In this document: positions 25,708 to 32,382 of the stretch, piece after piece | Position numbering within the stretch: the stretch's first letter is position 1 | Layout of the letters: every line of letters begins with the position of its first letter | NCBI RefSeq assembly: GCF_003860565.1 | Contig: NZ_CP034157.1 | Coordinates: 992,001 to 1,056,000 of the forward strand | DNA: 64,000 nt | Direction of reading: 5' to 3' | DNA from: Cloacibacterium normanense | Lineage (GTDB): Bacteria; Bacteroidota; Bacteroidia; Flavobacteriales; Weeksellaceae | The notes under the pieces: generated by a model | Told to the model about the DNA's origin: nothing | Database searches by the model: none | What the model saw: only the letters and a program-made list of their open reading frames with translations | Program-made: the position numbers and the translations under genes

Positions 25708-26340
25708 TTATATTACATAAGTCTGTCTTAAAGTTTCAATTAATTCTCCAGTTTCTGTAATATTTTCGAAATGAAGATTTATATTTTCTCGAACTTTTGG
25801 ATATTCATCAATAAATTCAAGATTCTCAATCTCACTTAAATTAAATTGATTCATTATATTTCTGAACTTCTCTTCATTATTTCCCCAATATTTTAGATAT
25901 TTACTTTCATCTACATATATTTCTGTTAAATTCTCATTATCATGATAAATTAATCCCCAAATTAACAAAGTGTCATGAATTAACTCCGTTTTATAATCTT
26001 CTAAATATTTTAAAATTTCAAATTTATTTTCATAAAATCCGTAATTGATTTCAGAATCTATATATCCAAAAATTAAAGCACAGTTTTCTGGAAGAGTTTC
26101 TTCAGACAAAGTAATTATTAAACTCCAAAGCTGCGGATTATCAATATTTATTTCAGCATAAAATTCAAATGGTAAATCAATGTTGTCAGGATTGTCATCT
26201 TTAGGCTTAAAAACATAACCTGGAACAATATTCGCATTTTTGCTTTCTCTTAATCTTTCCAATACAGATGAATTCATAGGAAATTCATTTTCTTCTGGGA
26301 ATCTTATTGTTTTTGGTAATACTAGCGTTGGTTTTGTCAT
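25708..26340 (-). CDS. Hypothetical cytoplasmic acidic protein
   Basis: A 210-residue protein without a signal peptide or membrane segment. It is acidic (many E, D, N) with predicted alternating strands and helices: FEFYAEINIDNPQLWSLIIT, CALIFGYIDSEINYGF, then LLIWGLIYHDNENLTEIYV. The pattern recalls uncharacterised Bacteroidota proteins often found near toxin immunity genes, but I see no defining motif and make no functional claim. ATG at 26338-26340 is the first start. No clear promoter was found upstream. Confidence 0.6.
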   Translation of the reverse strand: MTKPTLVLPKTIRFPEENEFPMNSSVLERLRESKNANIVPGYVFKPKDDNPDNIDLPFEFYAEINIDNPQLWSLIITLSEETLPENCALIFGYIDSEINYGFYENKFEILKYLEDYKTELIHDTLLIWGLIYHDNENLTEIYVDESKYLKYWGNNEEKFRNIMNQFNLSEIENLEFIDEYPKVRENINLHFENITETGELIETLRQTYVI

Positions 26341-26420
26341 AATTACTGATGAAAATCAAATATACACAATAATCACAAAAATTTAAAAAACATATAAATA
26401 ATTGATTTTCAATTTTAAAA

Positions 26421-26470
26421 ACTCATACAAACGACTACAAATGGATATAAATGACTAAATACCGACTAAT
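26421..26470. repeat. Five 10-bp units (consensus AYGACTAMAA) upstream of ssb
   Basis: Blocks beginning at 26421, 26431, 26441, 26451 and 26461 (ACTCATACAA, ACGACTACAA, ATGGATATAA, ATGACTAAAT, ACCGACTAAT) are aligned at 10-bp spacing, one helical turn. They lie 88-137 bases before the ssb start. Helical phasing suggests cooperative protein binding or DNA curvature. Confidence 0.55.
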
Positions 26471-26557
26471 ATTTCGCTTTCGTCACAACTTTGCCACAGA
26501 GATTCGAGGGGAATACAGAACGACTCGTTTCTAACGTTTAATTTAAAATTTAGTATT

Positions 26558-26887
26558 ATGTCTTTAAGAAACAAAGTGACGCTTATTGGTCACACCGGAA
26601 AAGAAGTAGAAATCGTAAATTTCGAAAAAGGAATGAAAGCTACAGTTTCATTAGCAACCAACGATTATTACACCAATTCTCTTGGCGAAAAAGTAGAAGA
26701 AACTCAATGGCACAATTTGGTTGCTTTTGGTAAAACGGCAGAGATTTTTCAAAAATACGTGCAAAAAGGAAAAGAAATTGCCATCGAAGGAAAACTTACC
26801 TACAGAACGTATGATGATAAAGACGGACAAAAACGCTACATCACCGAAATTAGAGTAGAAGAAGTCTTGCTTCTAGGAACTAAATAA
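26558..26887 (+). CDS. ssb: Short single-stranded DNA-binding protein lacking the C-terminal tail
   Basis: A 109-residue OB-fold protein: LRNKVTLIGHTGKEVEIVNF, ATVSLATNDYY, ETQWHNLVAFGKTAEIF, VQKGKEIAIEGKLTYRTYD and YITEIRVEEVLLL are standard SSB motifs. The protein ends at GTK; the disordered linker and acidic DDDIPF-type tip, through which SSB recruits repair enzymes, are missing. Replicative SSBs are usually ~150-180 residues, so this is more likely a second, specialised SSB. It has an isolated transcription unit with a 216-base leader containing a 10-bp phased array. Confidence 0.87.
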   Translation: MSLRNKVTLIGHTGKEVEIVNFEKGMKATVSLATNDYYTNSLGEKVEETQWHNLVAFGKTAEIFQKYVQKGKEIAIEGKLTYRTYDDKDGQKRYITEIRVEEVLLLGTK

Positions 26888-26901
26888 AGGAGAACACACA
26901 A

Positions 26902-27012
26902 ATGAAATTACAGCCTTGTCATTTTTTGGCAAGGCTTTTTTTTATTTGTAAAATTTTTGTCATTTTGAGCGCAACGAAGTGGAGTCGAAAAATCTTAATT
27001 GATTTTAATTAG
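26902..27012 (+). CDS. Possible 36-residue micro-ORF overlapping the ssb terminator
   Basis: ATG at 26902 follows AAAGGAGAACACACAA, a good ribosome-binding sequence that is rare in this phylum. The reading frame MKLQPCHFLARLFFICK runs through the terminator hairpin and into the repeat at 26959. A similar AAAGGAGAA...CACAAATGA context starts another micro-ORF at 32318. Translation is unproven; the reading frame may be fortuitous. Confidence 0.25.
   Translation: MKLQPCHFLARLFFICKIFVILSATKWSRKILIDFN
26912..26944 (+). terminator. Terminator after ssb
   Basis: A 7-bp stem (AGCCTTG/CAAGGCT) with an 11-base loop, followed by at least eight T. Confidence 0.85.
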
Positions 27013-27289
27013 ATTAAGCTCTAGTCATTATATAAAATTTAAACGCAAAGACGCAAAATATTTTTTTTCAAATGATTGCGTTTTTAAGACGCAAAGTTTT
27101 CACAGACTTCGTCTGTATTAAAATTGAAAATCTTTGATTTTCTTGCGCCTTAAAAACAATTTTAATGAAAATTTTAATTGCGCCTTTGCGTATTTTGATA
27201 TAAATGAATTATTTACAAAATTTTTGATAATATACTACGAGTTAGATTCTTCATTGCATAATGCTTCACAAAATTTCATTCAGAATGAC
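26959..27289. repeat. Nested palindromic intergenic element
   Basis: Outer arms: GTCATTTTGAGCGCAACGAA at 26959 and, inverted, GTCATTCTGAATG ending at 27289, each followed inward by a GAA-AATCT-like end. Inner arms: ACGCAAAGACGCAAAAT at 27042 and its inverted partner GCGCCTTTGCGT at 27179-27190. The centre carries CAGACTTCGTCTG, a hairpin. No convincing ORF; it fills the 552-base ssb-acetyltransferase gap. Confidence 0.65.
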
Positions 27290-27427
27290 AAAAAAAATTA
27301 GAAAAATTGTAAATATCAGCTTGATAAATTTGCCAAAGCAAATAAATCTTTGCTTACTTTCAATAGTCATAAAATTATAAAATCTTTGCGTTTTTTTGAA
27401 ATCAAAATATTTAGAAAAAATTTTCAC

Positions 27428-27435
27428 TATTTTTG
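27428..27435 (+). promoter_or_regulatory. -7 promoter box TATTTTTG
   Basis: An exact TAnnTTTG match ending 4 bases before the ATG at 27440. The transcript would have almost no 5' leader. Confidence 0.55.
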
Positions 27436-27439
27436 AAAT

Positions 27440-27937
27440 ATGAAAATCAATATCAGACCTATTCAACCATCAGACAATGCTATTTTAGCCAAAATCATCA
27501 GAAGTTGTTTCCATGATTTCGAAGTAAAATGTACTGCAGGAACTGTTTACACAGATCCTACAACAGATGATTTGTATTCGCTTTTTCAAACGCCTAAATC
27601 TCAACTTTGGGTAGCAGAAGCAGAGGATAAAATCGTAGGTTGTTGCGGAATTTTTCCCACCGAAAATCTACCGAAAGGTTGTACAGAACTTGTGAAATTC
27701 TACATTTCTAATGAAGGAAGAGGAAAAGGAATTGGCAGATTATTATTAGAAAAAACCATAGAAACCGCTCAAGAATTGGGATATTCGCAGATATATTTAG
27801 AAAGCATTCCCGAGTTTTCTACCGCTGTTTCCATTTACGAAAAACAAGGTTTCCAATACCTGAATCAACCACTGGGAAATACAGGTCATGATGGTTGCAA
27901 TCTTTGGATGCTGAAAGAAATGAGCAATGAACAATAA
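27440..27937 (+). CDS. GNAT-family N-acetyltransferase
   Basis: A 165-residue acetyltransferase. It contains the acetyl-CoA pyrophosphate loop GRGKGIGRLLLEKTIETAQE, the preceding beta-4 strand ELVKFYISNEG, and the C-terminal FSTAVSIYEKQGFQYL. The acceptor cannot be told. Position and size fit small-molecule or amino-acid acetyltransferases. The last residues (MSNEQ and TAA) are encoded by the start of the 7-bp repeat element at 27920-28014, so the C-terminus was probably altered by the repeat. Likely a near-leaderless mRNA from the promoter at 27428. Confidence 0.85.
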   Translation: MKINIRPIQPSDNAILAKIIRSCFHDFEVKCTAGTVYTDPTTDDLYSLFQTPKSQLWVAEAEDKIVGCCGIFPTENLPKGCTELVKFYISNEGRGKGIGRLLLEKTIETAQELGYSQIYLESIPEFSTAVSIYEKQGFQYLNQPLGNTGHDGCNLWMLKEMSNEQ

Positions 27938-28014
27938 GCAATGAGTAATTGTTTTAAAATCGTTATTTTTGCATAAATTTTCAGATTACTTATTACTCAT
28001 TACCAATTACTCAT
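27920..28014. repeat. Palindromic repeat of 7-bp AATGAGY units
   Basis: The left arm (27920-27949) reads ATGAGCA, ATGAACA, ATAAGCA, ATGAGTA; the right arm (27985-28014) is the inverted set ATGAGTA, ATTGGTA, ATGAGTA, ATAAGTA. The hisS promoter box lies between the arms. Confidence 0.7.
27964..27971 (+). promoter_or_regulatory. -7 promoter box TATTTTTG for hisS
   Basis: An exact TAnnTTTG match 48 bases before the hisS ATG, in the loop of the palindromic repeat at 27920-28014. Confidence 0.5.
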
Positions 28015-28019
28015 AAAAA

Positions 28020-29363
28020 ATGAAGCCAAGTTTAGCGAAAGGAACCAGAGATTTTACAGCGCAGGAAGTTTACCGTAGAAAATATATTATCAATACTTTA
28101 CAGAAGAATTTTGAACTCTTCGGATTCCAACCTTTGGAAACGCCAAGTTTTGAAAATTTATCAACTTTGACGGGGAAATACGGAGAAGAAGGAGACCGAT
28201 TGATTTTTAAAATCCTCAATTCTGGAGACTATGCTGCGAAAACAAAAGACGAAGATTGGAATGCTAAAAACTCTCAAAAACTCATCGCTCAGATTTCAGA
28301 GAAAGCTTTAAGATATGATTTAACCGTTCCTTTTGCACGTTTTGTAGCCATGAATCAAGGAACGCTTACTTTTCCTTTTAAACGTTATCAGATTCAACCA
28401 GTTTGGAGAGCAGACAGACCTCAAAAAGGACGTTTCAGAGAGTTTTATCAGTGCGATGCAGATGTAGTTGGTTCAGAAAGTCTTTGGCAGGAAGTAGAAT
28501 TGGTTCAATTGTATTTAAAGTCTTTCAAAGAATTACAAATTCCTGTAAAAATCCATATCAACAATCGTAAAATCCTTTCTGGATTAGCAGAATTTGCCAA
28601 CATTTCTGAGCAATTGATTGATTTTACCGTGGCTTTGGATAAATTAGATAAAATCGGGAAAGATGGTGTAGTGAAAGAACTTCAAGAGAAAAATATTTCT
28701 GATGAAGCGATAGAAAAATTGTCTTTTCTTTTCGAAAATAAACCTCAATCTGAAGTTTTAGAAATTCTTAAAACCAATTTTGAAAATGTAGAAATAGGTA
28801 AAAATGGAGTAGAAGAACTGGAATTTGTTTTAGAAAACTGTAAAAATTTAGGAATTGAAGATGAATTGGTGTTCAACATCACTTTGGCGCGTGGTTTAGA
28901 TTATTATACAGGTGCTATTTTCGAAGTGAAAGCGCAAGGTGTAGAAATGGGTTCTATTGGTGGTGGTGGTAGATACAACAACCTTACCGAAGTTTTCGGG
29001 GTGAAAAATGTTCCAGGAATTGGGATTTCTTTTGGCTTAGATAGAATTTATCTCGTGATAGAAGAACTGAATCTTTTCCCACAAAATTCTGAAAGAAAAA
29101 TAGAATATCTTTTTGCCAATTATGGTGAAAAAGAAGCTGCAGAAGCCATGAAGGTTTTAGCAAAACTTCGTGAGAAGGGAATCGCTGCAGAAATCTATCC
29201 TGAAAGTGCCAAACTGAAAAAACAATTTACCTACGCCGAAAAGAAAGGCATAGAAAACCTTATTTTCCTTGGTGAACAAGAAATTGCGGAAGGAAATATC
29301 ACCATTAAAAATTTAACTTCAGGTGAACAAAAAACAATGAAAATTGAAGAGTTCTTATCATAA
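28020..29363 (+). CDS. hisS: Histidyl-tRNA synthetase
   Basis: A 447-residue class II aminoacyl-tRNA synthetase. Motif 1 region: [20 protein letters not shown]; motif 2: [20 protein letters not shown] with [15 protein letters not shown]; histidine-specific [14 protein letters not shown]; motif 3: [11 protein letters not shown]. The C-terminal anticodon-binding domain begins near 345 ([19 protein letters not shown]). It charges tRNA-His with histidine in the cytoplasm. The residue count is within the family range. The gene is followed by a strong bidirectional terminator. Confidence 0.96.
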   Translation: MKPSLAKGTRDFTAQEVYRRKYIINTLQKNFELFGFQPLETPSFENLSTLTGKYGEEGDRLIFKILNSGDYAAKTKDEDWNAKNSQKLIAQISEKALRYDLTVPFARFVAMNQGTLTFPFKRYQIQPVWRADRPQKGRFREFYQCDADVVGSESLWQEVELVQLYLKSFKELQIPVKIHINNRKILSGLAEFANISEQLIDFTVALDKLDKIGKDGVVKELQEKNISDEAIEKLSFLFENKPQSEVLEILKTNFENVEIGKNGVEELEFVLENCKNLGIEDELVFNITLARGLDYYTGAIFEVKAQGVEMGSIGGGGRYNNLTEVFGVKNVPGIGISFGLDRIYLVIEELNLFPQNSERKIEYLFANYGEKEAAEAMKVLAKLREKGIAAEIYPESAKLKKQFTYAEKKGIENLIFLGEQEIAEGNITIKNLTSGEQKTMKIEEFLS

Positions 29364-29392
29364 AAAAAGCCATCGTAAAGATGGCTTTTTTG
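29362..29392. terminator. Bidirectional terminator between hisS and the helical protein
   Basis: A 6-bp GC-rich stem (GCCATC/GATGGC) extended by A-T pairs, with A and T runs on the two sides. Confidence 0.85.
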
Positions 29393-29393
29393 T

Positions 29394-29675
29394 TTATGCT
29401 TGTGGAGCGTTTTCTACTTTTTCTTCAACTACTTCTTTTGCTTCTTCCATTTTGGTTTCCGCTTGAGATTTTAAATCATTGAATTTTTCTTCGGCTTTGT
29501 CTTTTAATTCCTCAGCCTTAGATTTTAAATCATTACCGTATTTGGTAAGGTTGTCTTTTGCGTTATTCAATAGGTCCTTAACTTTTTGTTTTTCTTCAGG
29601 AGTTGCTTTTTTATATCTCCAAAAAGCTAGTGCTCCAAGACCTAAAAGTGCCAATAGTTTAGAACTGTTTTTCAT
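29394..29675 (-). CDS. Small YtxH/LEA-like amphipathic helical protein
   Basis: A 93-residue protein. Residues ~5-20 (SKLLALLGLGALAFWRY) are a short hydrophobic segment that may anchor it in the membrane. The rest is a continuous K/E/A-rich amphipathic helix with an 11-residue-like periodicity (DLLNNAKDNLTKYGNDLKSK, AEELKDKAEEKFNDLKS), ending in ENAPQA. The features fit YtxH-type or LEA-like stress proteins. No enzymatic motif. It is transcribed alone from the strand opposite hisS. Confidence 0.7.
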   Translation of the reverse strand: MKNSSKLLALLGLGALAFWRYKKATPEEKQKVKDLLNNAKDNLTKYGNDLKSKAEELKDKAEEKFNDLKSQAETKMEEAKEVVEEKVENAPQA

Positions 29676-29792
29676 AATTTTGGTATTTAGTGATTAATAT
29701 TGTTTGGTTGTTGTGATTACAAAATTATTGTATTATCACCCATTAAAGTTACAAAATTAAATTAAAACGTTATAGTTTTTACGTATTTAATT

Positions 29793-29800
29793 TATCTTTG
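29793..29800 (+). promoter_or_regulatory. -7 promoter box TATCTTTG
   Basis: An exact TAnnTTTG match 16 bases before the methyltransferase ATG (29817). Confidence 0.6.
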
Positions 29801-29816
29801 AACAAATTAAAAAACA

Positions 29817-30617
29817 ATGGATTATATCAATATCAATAAAAATTCTTGGAACGCCAAAGTAGATTATCACCTAAAATCTGATTTCTATTTTGTAGAAGAA
29901 TTTATTGCAGGACGAACTTCTCTTAATGAGCCAGAATTAGAACTTTTAGGAGATATTAAAGGAAAGAAAATTCTGCATTTGCAATGTCATTTTGGTCAAG
30001 ATTCTATTTCTTTGGCGAGAATGGGAGCCGAAGTTACTGCAGTAGATTTATCAGACAAAGCCATTGTTGAAGCCAGAATATTGGCCGAAAAATGTGGAGT
30101 TGATGTCAAATTTATAGAATCTAATGTGTATGATTTACCAAATGTTTTAGAGGAGAAATTTGACATCGTTTTTACCAGTTATGGCGTGATTGGTTGGTTG
30201 CCAGATTTAGAAAAATGGGCAAAAGTGATTCAGCATTTTCTTAAACCCAATGGCGAATTCATCATGGTAGAGTTTCATCCTGTCATTTGGATGTTTGATG
30301 ATGATTTTACCAAAATTGCTTATGATTACCAATCTACAGAATCCATTGTAGAAACCTACGAAGGAACTTATGCAGATAGAGAAGCCAATATTTCCCAAGA
30401 ATATGTCATGTGGAATCATGCGCTTTCTGAAGTTTTTCAAAGTTTAATCAACCAAAATATAGAGATTAAACAATTTCTAGAATACGATTGGTCACCGTAT
30501 GCATGTTTTAAACACACCGTAGAAGTAGAAAAAGGGAAGTATAGAATCAGTAAATTTGATAAAAAAGTGCCTTTAGTCTTCTCTATAAAGGCGATGAATA
30601 AGGAATTTTCAAATTAA
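29817..30617 (+). CDS. Class I SAM-dependent methyltransferase
   Basis: A 266-residue protein with a Rossmann-like methyltransferase fold. Motif I is HLQCHFGQDSISLARMGAEV (~56-75), followed by TAVDLSDKAIVEAR; motif II region KFDIVFTSYGVIGWLP; motif III region VIQHFLKPNGEFIMVEFHPV. The extended C-terminus is probably the substrate cap. Homologues occur widely in Bacteroidota, annotated only as class I methyltransferases. The substrate is unknown and no pathway genes are adjacent. Confidence 0.85.
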   Translation: MDYININKNSWNAKVDYHLKSDFYFVEEFIAGRTSLNEPELELLGDIKGKKILHLQCHFGQDSISLARMGAEVTAVDLSDKAIVEARILAEKCGVDVKFIESNVYDLPNVLEEKFDIVFTSYGVIGWLPDLEKWAKVIQHFLKPNGEFIMVEFHPVIWMFDDDFTKIAYDYQSTESIVETYEGTYADREANISQEYVMWNHALSEVFQSLINQNIEIKQFLEYDWSPYACFKHTVEVEKGKYRISKFDKKVPLVFSIKAMNKEFSN

Positions 30618-30630
30618 TGATTATTTTGTT

Positions 30631-30659
30631 TTGATTTTTACAAATATTTTCTATATTTG
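30631..30659 (+). promoter_or_regulatory. Promoter of a short transcription unit
   Basis: TTG at 30631 and TATATTTG at 30652-30659, 18 bases apart. It is followed about 45 bases later by a terminator, so it may drive a small RNA rather than the FadL-like gene. Confidence 0.6.
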
Positions 30660-30665
30660 TTTCAT

Positions 30666-30731
30666 AATCGATATGATTAATGAAAAACCTATGAAAAAAT
30701 GTGCCTCTCGTGAAAGCGAGAGGTTTTTTTT
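30666..30731 (+). ncRNA. Candidate small RNA ending in a strong terminator
   Basis: Between the promoter at 30631-30659 and the terminator (stem CCTCTCG/CGAGAGG at 30704-30723 plus eight T) only ~66 bases are transcribed. Alternatively it encodes a 43-residue ORF (30673-30804) whose codons pass through the hairpin as ASRESERFF. A similar arrangement occurs at 32242-32364, also with a CCTCTC/GAGAGG stem. The 5' end is estimated from the -7 box. Confidence 0.45.
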
Positions 30732-30867
30732 GTGTTTTTATGCATCCTTACAAATGGTAATAATTATTCAGCAAGTGGTAGTTTTTACTGAACATGACAA
30801 ATGACAGTAAGTATTTTAAAATCAGTAATATAACCCGTCGTAACTTTATGAAACAAAAAATAACTTT

Positions 30868-32136
30868 ATGAAAAGAATTATTATTACTCTTGGTGTATTA
30901 TGTTCAGGAGTTATGATGGCTCAAGTAGGTCATCTTATGCAAGGTATAGGTTCAGTAAATATGAGTATGGGTGGTGCAGCAACTGGTCAACCTATTGACA
31001 TTAGCGGTGCGTTACAGTGGAATCCTGCGGGAATTACAGATTTTAATGGAAATACCGTTTCTGTAAATGCTGGTTTATTTATGTCTAACCCAGAAATATC
31101 TTCTTCTTATGGACCAATGTCTGGAGTGACTAAAGACGAAAAAGCCAACTCTATCATGCCTACTGTTGCAGTAACTTTTGGTAAAAATCCTCATCATAAA
31201 TTTGGTATTTCTGTTTTCGGAGTGAGTGGTTTTGGTGTAGAATATCCAGAAAGCACCACCAATCCTATTCTCATGTCTCAACAATATGGTGGTTTTGGTA
31301 AAGTAGAATCTAATTATATGCTGATGCAAGTTGGTTTTGCTTATGCTTATAAATTCAATGAAAATTTCTCTATGGCCATACAGCCTAATGTAAATTATTC
31401 TGCTCTAAAAATTCATCCTAATCCATTGGCTAATCCAAGCATGACTGCAGGTTATCCTAATTCTGATAATGCTTCTGCAATTGGTTTTGGAGCACAAGTA
31501 GGTATGTATTACAAAACCAACAATGGTTTTAAACTCGGTTTATCTTATAAATCACCGGTATATTTTAATGAATTTAAATTTGAAAACACTTATCTAGACA
31601 ATACTAAAGGAGAAAACAAATTTACGATGAATTACCCTGCGATTTATTCAGTAGGTGGTGGTTATTCTCATCGTTTATTTGATTTGGCTTTAGATTACAG
31701 ATATGTAGACTATGCTAATACAGAAGGTTTCTTAGCCAACGGATGGAGCAATTATGGCGCTGTAAAAGGTTTCGGATGGGAAAGCATCGATGTAATTTCT
31801 GCCGGCATTCAAATCAAAGCCATTGAAAAAATGCCAATTAGATTAGGATATACTTACAGTTCTAATCCTATTAATCCAGAATTGACAATGTTCTCTGTTC
31901 CAGCTTCTGCTATCATTAGAGATGCATACGAAATAGGGGTAGGATATAAATTAAACGACAAATTCACCATCAATGCCAATTACCATTATGGAGCGAGTGA
32001 TGGCAAAACTTCTGGAGCATTACTTAATCCTATGATGGCATCACCATCTAATCCTTATGGAGCAATTCCAGGAAGTACTGTGGCGTATGAAATGACCACT
32101 TCTATGGCTCAAATAGGAGTAGATTTCAAATTTTAA
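30868..32136 (+). CDS. Outer membrane transport protein, OMPP1/FadL/TodX family
   Basis: A 422-residue barrel protein with a signal peptide (MKRIIITLGVLCSGVMMAQ). The family's N-terminal hatch motif is clear: MQGIGSVNMSMGGAATGQPI and GALQWNPAGI (the NPA motif). The remainder has alternating strands (ISVFGVSGFGVEYPES, FAYAYKFNENFSMAIQPNVN, LGLSYKSPVYFNEFKF) and ends MAQIGVDFKF. Members pass hydrophobic molecules such as fatty acids across the outer membrane. A fatty-acyl-CoA ligase lies in this window at 62914, but not close enough to argue for coupling. Confidence 0.88.
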   Translation: MKRIIITLGVLCSGVMMAQVGHLMQGIGSVNMSMGGAATGQPIDISGALQWNPAGITDFNGNTVSVNAGLFMSNPEISSSYGPMSGVTKDEKANSIMPTVAVTFGKNPHHKFGISVFGVSGFGVEYPESTTNPILMSQQYGGFGKVESNYMLMQVGFAYAYKFNENFSMAIQPNVNYSALKIHPNPLANPSMTAGYPNSDNASAIGFGAQVGMYYKTNNGFKLGLSYKSPVYFNEFKFENTYLDNTKGENKFTMNYPAIYSVGGGYSHRLFDLALDYRYVDYANTEGFLANGWSNYGAVKGFGWESIDVISAGIQIKAIEKMPIRLGYTYSSNPINPELTMFSVPASAIIRDAYEIGVGYKLNDKFTINANYHYGASDGKTSGALLNPMMASPSNPYGAIPGSTVAYEMTTSMAQIGVDFKF

Positions 32137-32157
32137 AAAATATATTAATTTGACTTG

Positions 32158-32189
32158 AACTCTCCACTATAAAAGGTGGAGAGTTTTTT
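32158..32189 (+). terminator. Terminator after the FadL-like gene
   Basis: A 9-bp stem (ACTCTCCAC/GTGGAGAGT) with an 8-base loop and six T. Confidence 0.88.
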
Positions 32190-32241
32190 GTACTTTTTAT
32201 TCAATTAGTGGTAATATTTAGAGAAGTACATGTATTTCATT

Positions 32242-32271
32242 TTGAAATCTAATTAACAAATGATAACTTTG
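32242..32271 (+). promoter_or_regulatory. Promoter (TTG - 19 bp - TAACTTTG) of a short unit
   Basis: TTG at 32242-32244 and TAACTTTG at 32264-32271 with the ideal 19-base spacer. Only a short transcript can follow before the terminator at 32333-32364. Confidence 0.72.
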
Positions 32272-32277
32272 TCCTCA

Positions 32278-32364
32278 GAAAATGAACTTATTTTCTCTCC
32301 GAAAGGAGAAAACACAAATGATGAAAAGGAAACGCCTCTCAAAATACTTTGAGAGGCGTTTTTT
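32278..32364 (+). ncRNA. Candidate ~87-nt small RNA with two hairpins and a micro-ORF
   Basis: The predicted transcript has a first hairpin (TTTTCTCTCC/GGAGAAAA, GAAA-type loop) and a terminal hairpin with an 11-bp stem (CGCCTCTCAAA/TTTGAGAGGCG) plus six T. A 16-codon ORF, ATG ATG AAA to TGA (32318-32368, MMKRKRLSKYFERRFL), overlaps the second hairpin and is preceded by AAAGGAG, which is itself paired in the first hairpin. That could make translation structure-controlled. Convergent pruA lies just downstream. The start point is estimated from the promoter. Confidence 0.5.
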
Positions 32365-32382
32365 ATGATATTGAAATAATTC

